Source of the DNA: Diprion similis
Lineage: Eukaryota; Arthropoda; Insecta; Hymenoptera; Diprionidae
Direction: 5' to 3'
Assembly: GCF_021155765.1 (NCBI RefSeq)
Contig: NC_060106.1
Location: 9,803,501 to 9,867,500, forward strand
DNA length: 64,000 bases
How positions within the stretch are numbered: position 1 is the stretch's first letter; the number at the start of each line of letters is the position of its first letter. Of this stretch, positions 62,141-64,000 are shown in pieces. The notes below the pieces were generated by a model, which saw nothing but the letters and a program-made list of their open reading frames with translations, was not told the DNA's origin and did no database searches. The position numbers and the translations under genes are program-made.

Positions 62141-64000
62141 TGTCGAGGGTCGCAATTCGATAACTCTTCGCGATATTTACACTCTCAGAGGTCACAGGCT
62201 TGTAGGTTGAACGAGGAAAACCCATCGCGCATAAAAATCCTCGAAGTAGTTTCAAAATGAAAATTTCCATTCGGTAAATGCGACCAGCGAGTCAACCGTA
62301 TCATAGATACGTCGAAAAATATAAGGTATCATGAGGTGTTTTCAAGATCGATCGATCGGGAAGAACGACAGGTGCGGAAAGTTATATCGCGACTAAAAGC
62401 GGGGAAGAAAGACGTGACCGGGTGAATTGCTCAACAAGAATAGCCTAGCCGTCGATGGTTGAAGCTGTGTGAGAGTTGAAAACCCATTTCCGTCGAGATA
62501 TCCGTTGGACGGAGCAGGGCACTCGGGCTACAAAATCGGGTTCACAAAGGACGTAGTTTGCCAGTATTACTGGCTGCTGAATTTACCGAACGAGTTTTGT
62601 CCTAGGCGAGGCATCGGTTTGGGGTGCGCTTAATTCGATAGTGATCATGGACGTTGGACTTCTCTACTTCGTTAAGAAAATTCTGCTACATTTAACTAGT
62701 GTATAGAAGCATCCGGCTGTTGGTGCAAGTCCTAATGCATCTCAAGACGGAAGTATTTCTCCTCCGTTACAAATTGACGGACATCGGTTTGGCGGCTGTA
62801 ACCCATCCACAATATCGCTAACGACTGTTCGGCAACTTGCCGACAATTGTTCCGCCGTTCTTTCTCTACGCATTGCTTTTGTCTATAACGCTGCGAACGG
62901 TGCATCGGAAATAGTATGTAGGTCTGTGGGAGCTTCTAACTCCCCGGCAGACTTCTAGCCGGCGCGTGTACATCCATCCGATTCTATAATAGACTTTGGA
63001 AGAGTGCGGACCCTGAAAGTTTACCCAGGAGTCAGTCGCCAGCTGCTACTCGTGGCGAAATCGCGCTTTTTTCAGACTATCGCAGACCCAGTTTAACCCT
63101 TGAATAAGCCGCTAACGTTCAATCGAACCCCAGTGCCTTGCAACCTCATTAAAAAAGGAAAAGATACGGGATCGAAGCAAAGCCTCCTCTGAGCGGCGGG
63201 CGTCCCATTCGTGGTTGAATTATAAACAACCTTTGAATAAATTCTTGTACAAGGGATTTACGCAGTAACGATCAGCTTCTAAGCCGGTGAGTTTCTTCCT
63301 GATTTTATAAGTAAGTTGCGAGGGTGTCGAGCAATGTTTACCGATTGATTAAACTTAATTTGAATTTGAGGAACCTGGGCAACGCCGAAGGCTGTCACCC
63401 AGCCATTATATGCAAATTAACAAAAAATTTTCTCTTAAAAAACGTTCAAGCTATTAACGATGATCGTAGGATGACGGCATTTTGAATTCTCCGCGAGAAC
63501 ACGCCAGTATCTTGAAGAGAGTTTGAAAAGCTATCTTTCAAAAAACGCATTAACTTTGGTGAAAATTATAAATCTCAAAATTTTTTTTCCGTACACAACA
63601 AATGTATAAATTGATATGTCGACCAATTAGTGCTGGAATTAATGACGCGAATATCTAAAAGGGGTGAATAGCACTTAAATTGGTATTCTATCCTAAATAA
63701 CTTGTCCTTATTTTGCAACAAATTTGCTGACTGAATAGTAACTGAGCTTTCGAGTTAAGAAGTTTATCGAAAACCGTGGCCCCAATTATTGAATCACGCT
63801 TAGCTTTTACTCGCCGCGACTTGCGGATGCTAAGTGGCAGGAGTTCGGATGAATACGGTCTAGAATTAAGATCTCAGCATCGGTCAAACCAATCAGTTTA
63901 TTCGATTCGATTGTTTAGGAACCCTCTCGTTGACTTGACCGAAATTTATCGAAAAATAAAACCAGTTCGCATTTCACGTCGTAATTCGGACTTTAGGCTT

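Larger units (their letters stand above)
50009..64000. other. Long stretch upstream of the receptor with no supportable gene
   Basis: Upstream of the receptor exon the sequence is mostly AT-rich with GC-rich patches at about 50.0-50.2, 55.5-56.0 and 60.3-61.6 kb. Noncoding first exons and the receptor promoter should lie here, perhaps in one of the GC-rich patches, but I could not place them. Long open frames exist at 53263-53721, 55445-56137 and 61241-62140 without recognisable motifs. No RNA gene or complete mobile element was found. Confidence 0.55.

Overview
The window looks like nuclear DNA of an insect, most likely a hymenopteran (a wasp or sawfly is my inference). Genes are split by short GT-AG introns, intergenic DNA is AT-rich with CpG-rich islands, microsatellites are scattered throughout, and all three recognisable proteins are animal families with insect-like versions. 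I see no operons, CRISPR arrays, rRNA or tRNA genes, or intact transposons.

Layout. (1) 1-18.8 kb: no gene I can support. It holds simple repeats and one weak candidate signal-peptide exon on the minus strand (about 11.4-11.5 kb). (2) 18815-21637, plus strand: complete six-exon donson (humpty dumpty), a DNA replication-initiation factor. Joined exons give 585 residues; one intron has a GC donor. (3) 21.6-26.6 kb: intergenic and presumed upstream DNA of the next gene, with a very GC-rich block and a good TATA box at 24955. (4) 26606-28724, plus strand: complete BTB/POZ plus two-C2H2-finger transcription factor with an AT-hook-like motif. It has an alternative C-terminus and a 63-nt in-frame intron inside the BTB domain. 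(5) 28.7-35.1 kb: AT-rich intergenic DNA between convergent genes. (6) 49987-35115, minus strand: complete 15-exon class C GPCR of the GPR158/GPR179 type, with signal peptide, Cache-like ectodomain, EGF-like and Cys-rich region, seven membrane segments, coiled-coil tail and Arg/Glu-rich end (820 residues). (7) 50-64 kb: no gene I can support, but several long open frames in GC-rich patches that I could not assign.

The three genes have unrelated jobs (DNA replication, transcription, neuronal-type signalling) and share no visible pathway. Exon boundaries were worked out by eye from GT/GC-AG signals, phase continuity and recalled family similarity. In all three genes the joined exon lengths are divisible by three with no internal stop, which supports the models strongly, but no alignment or transcript evidence was available.
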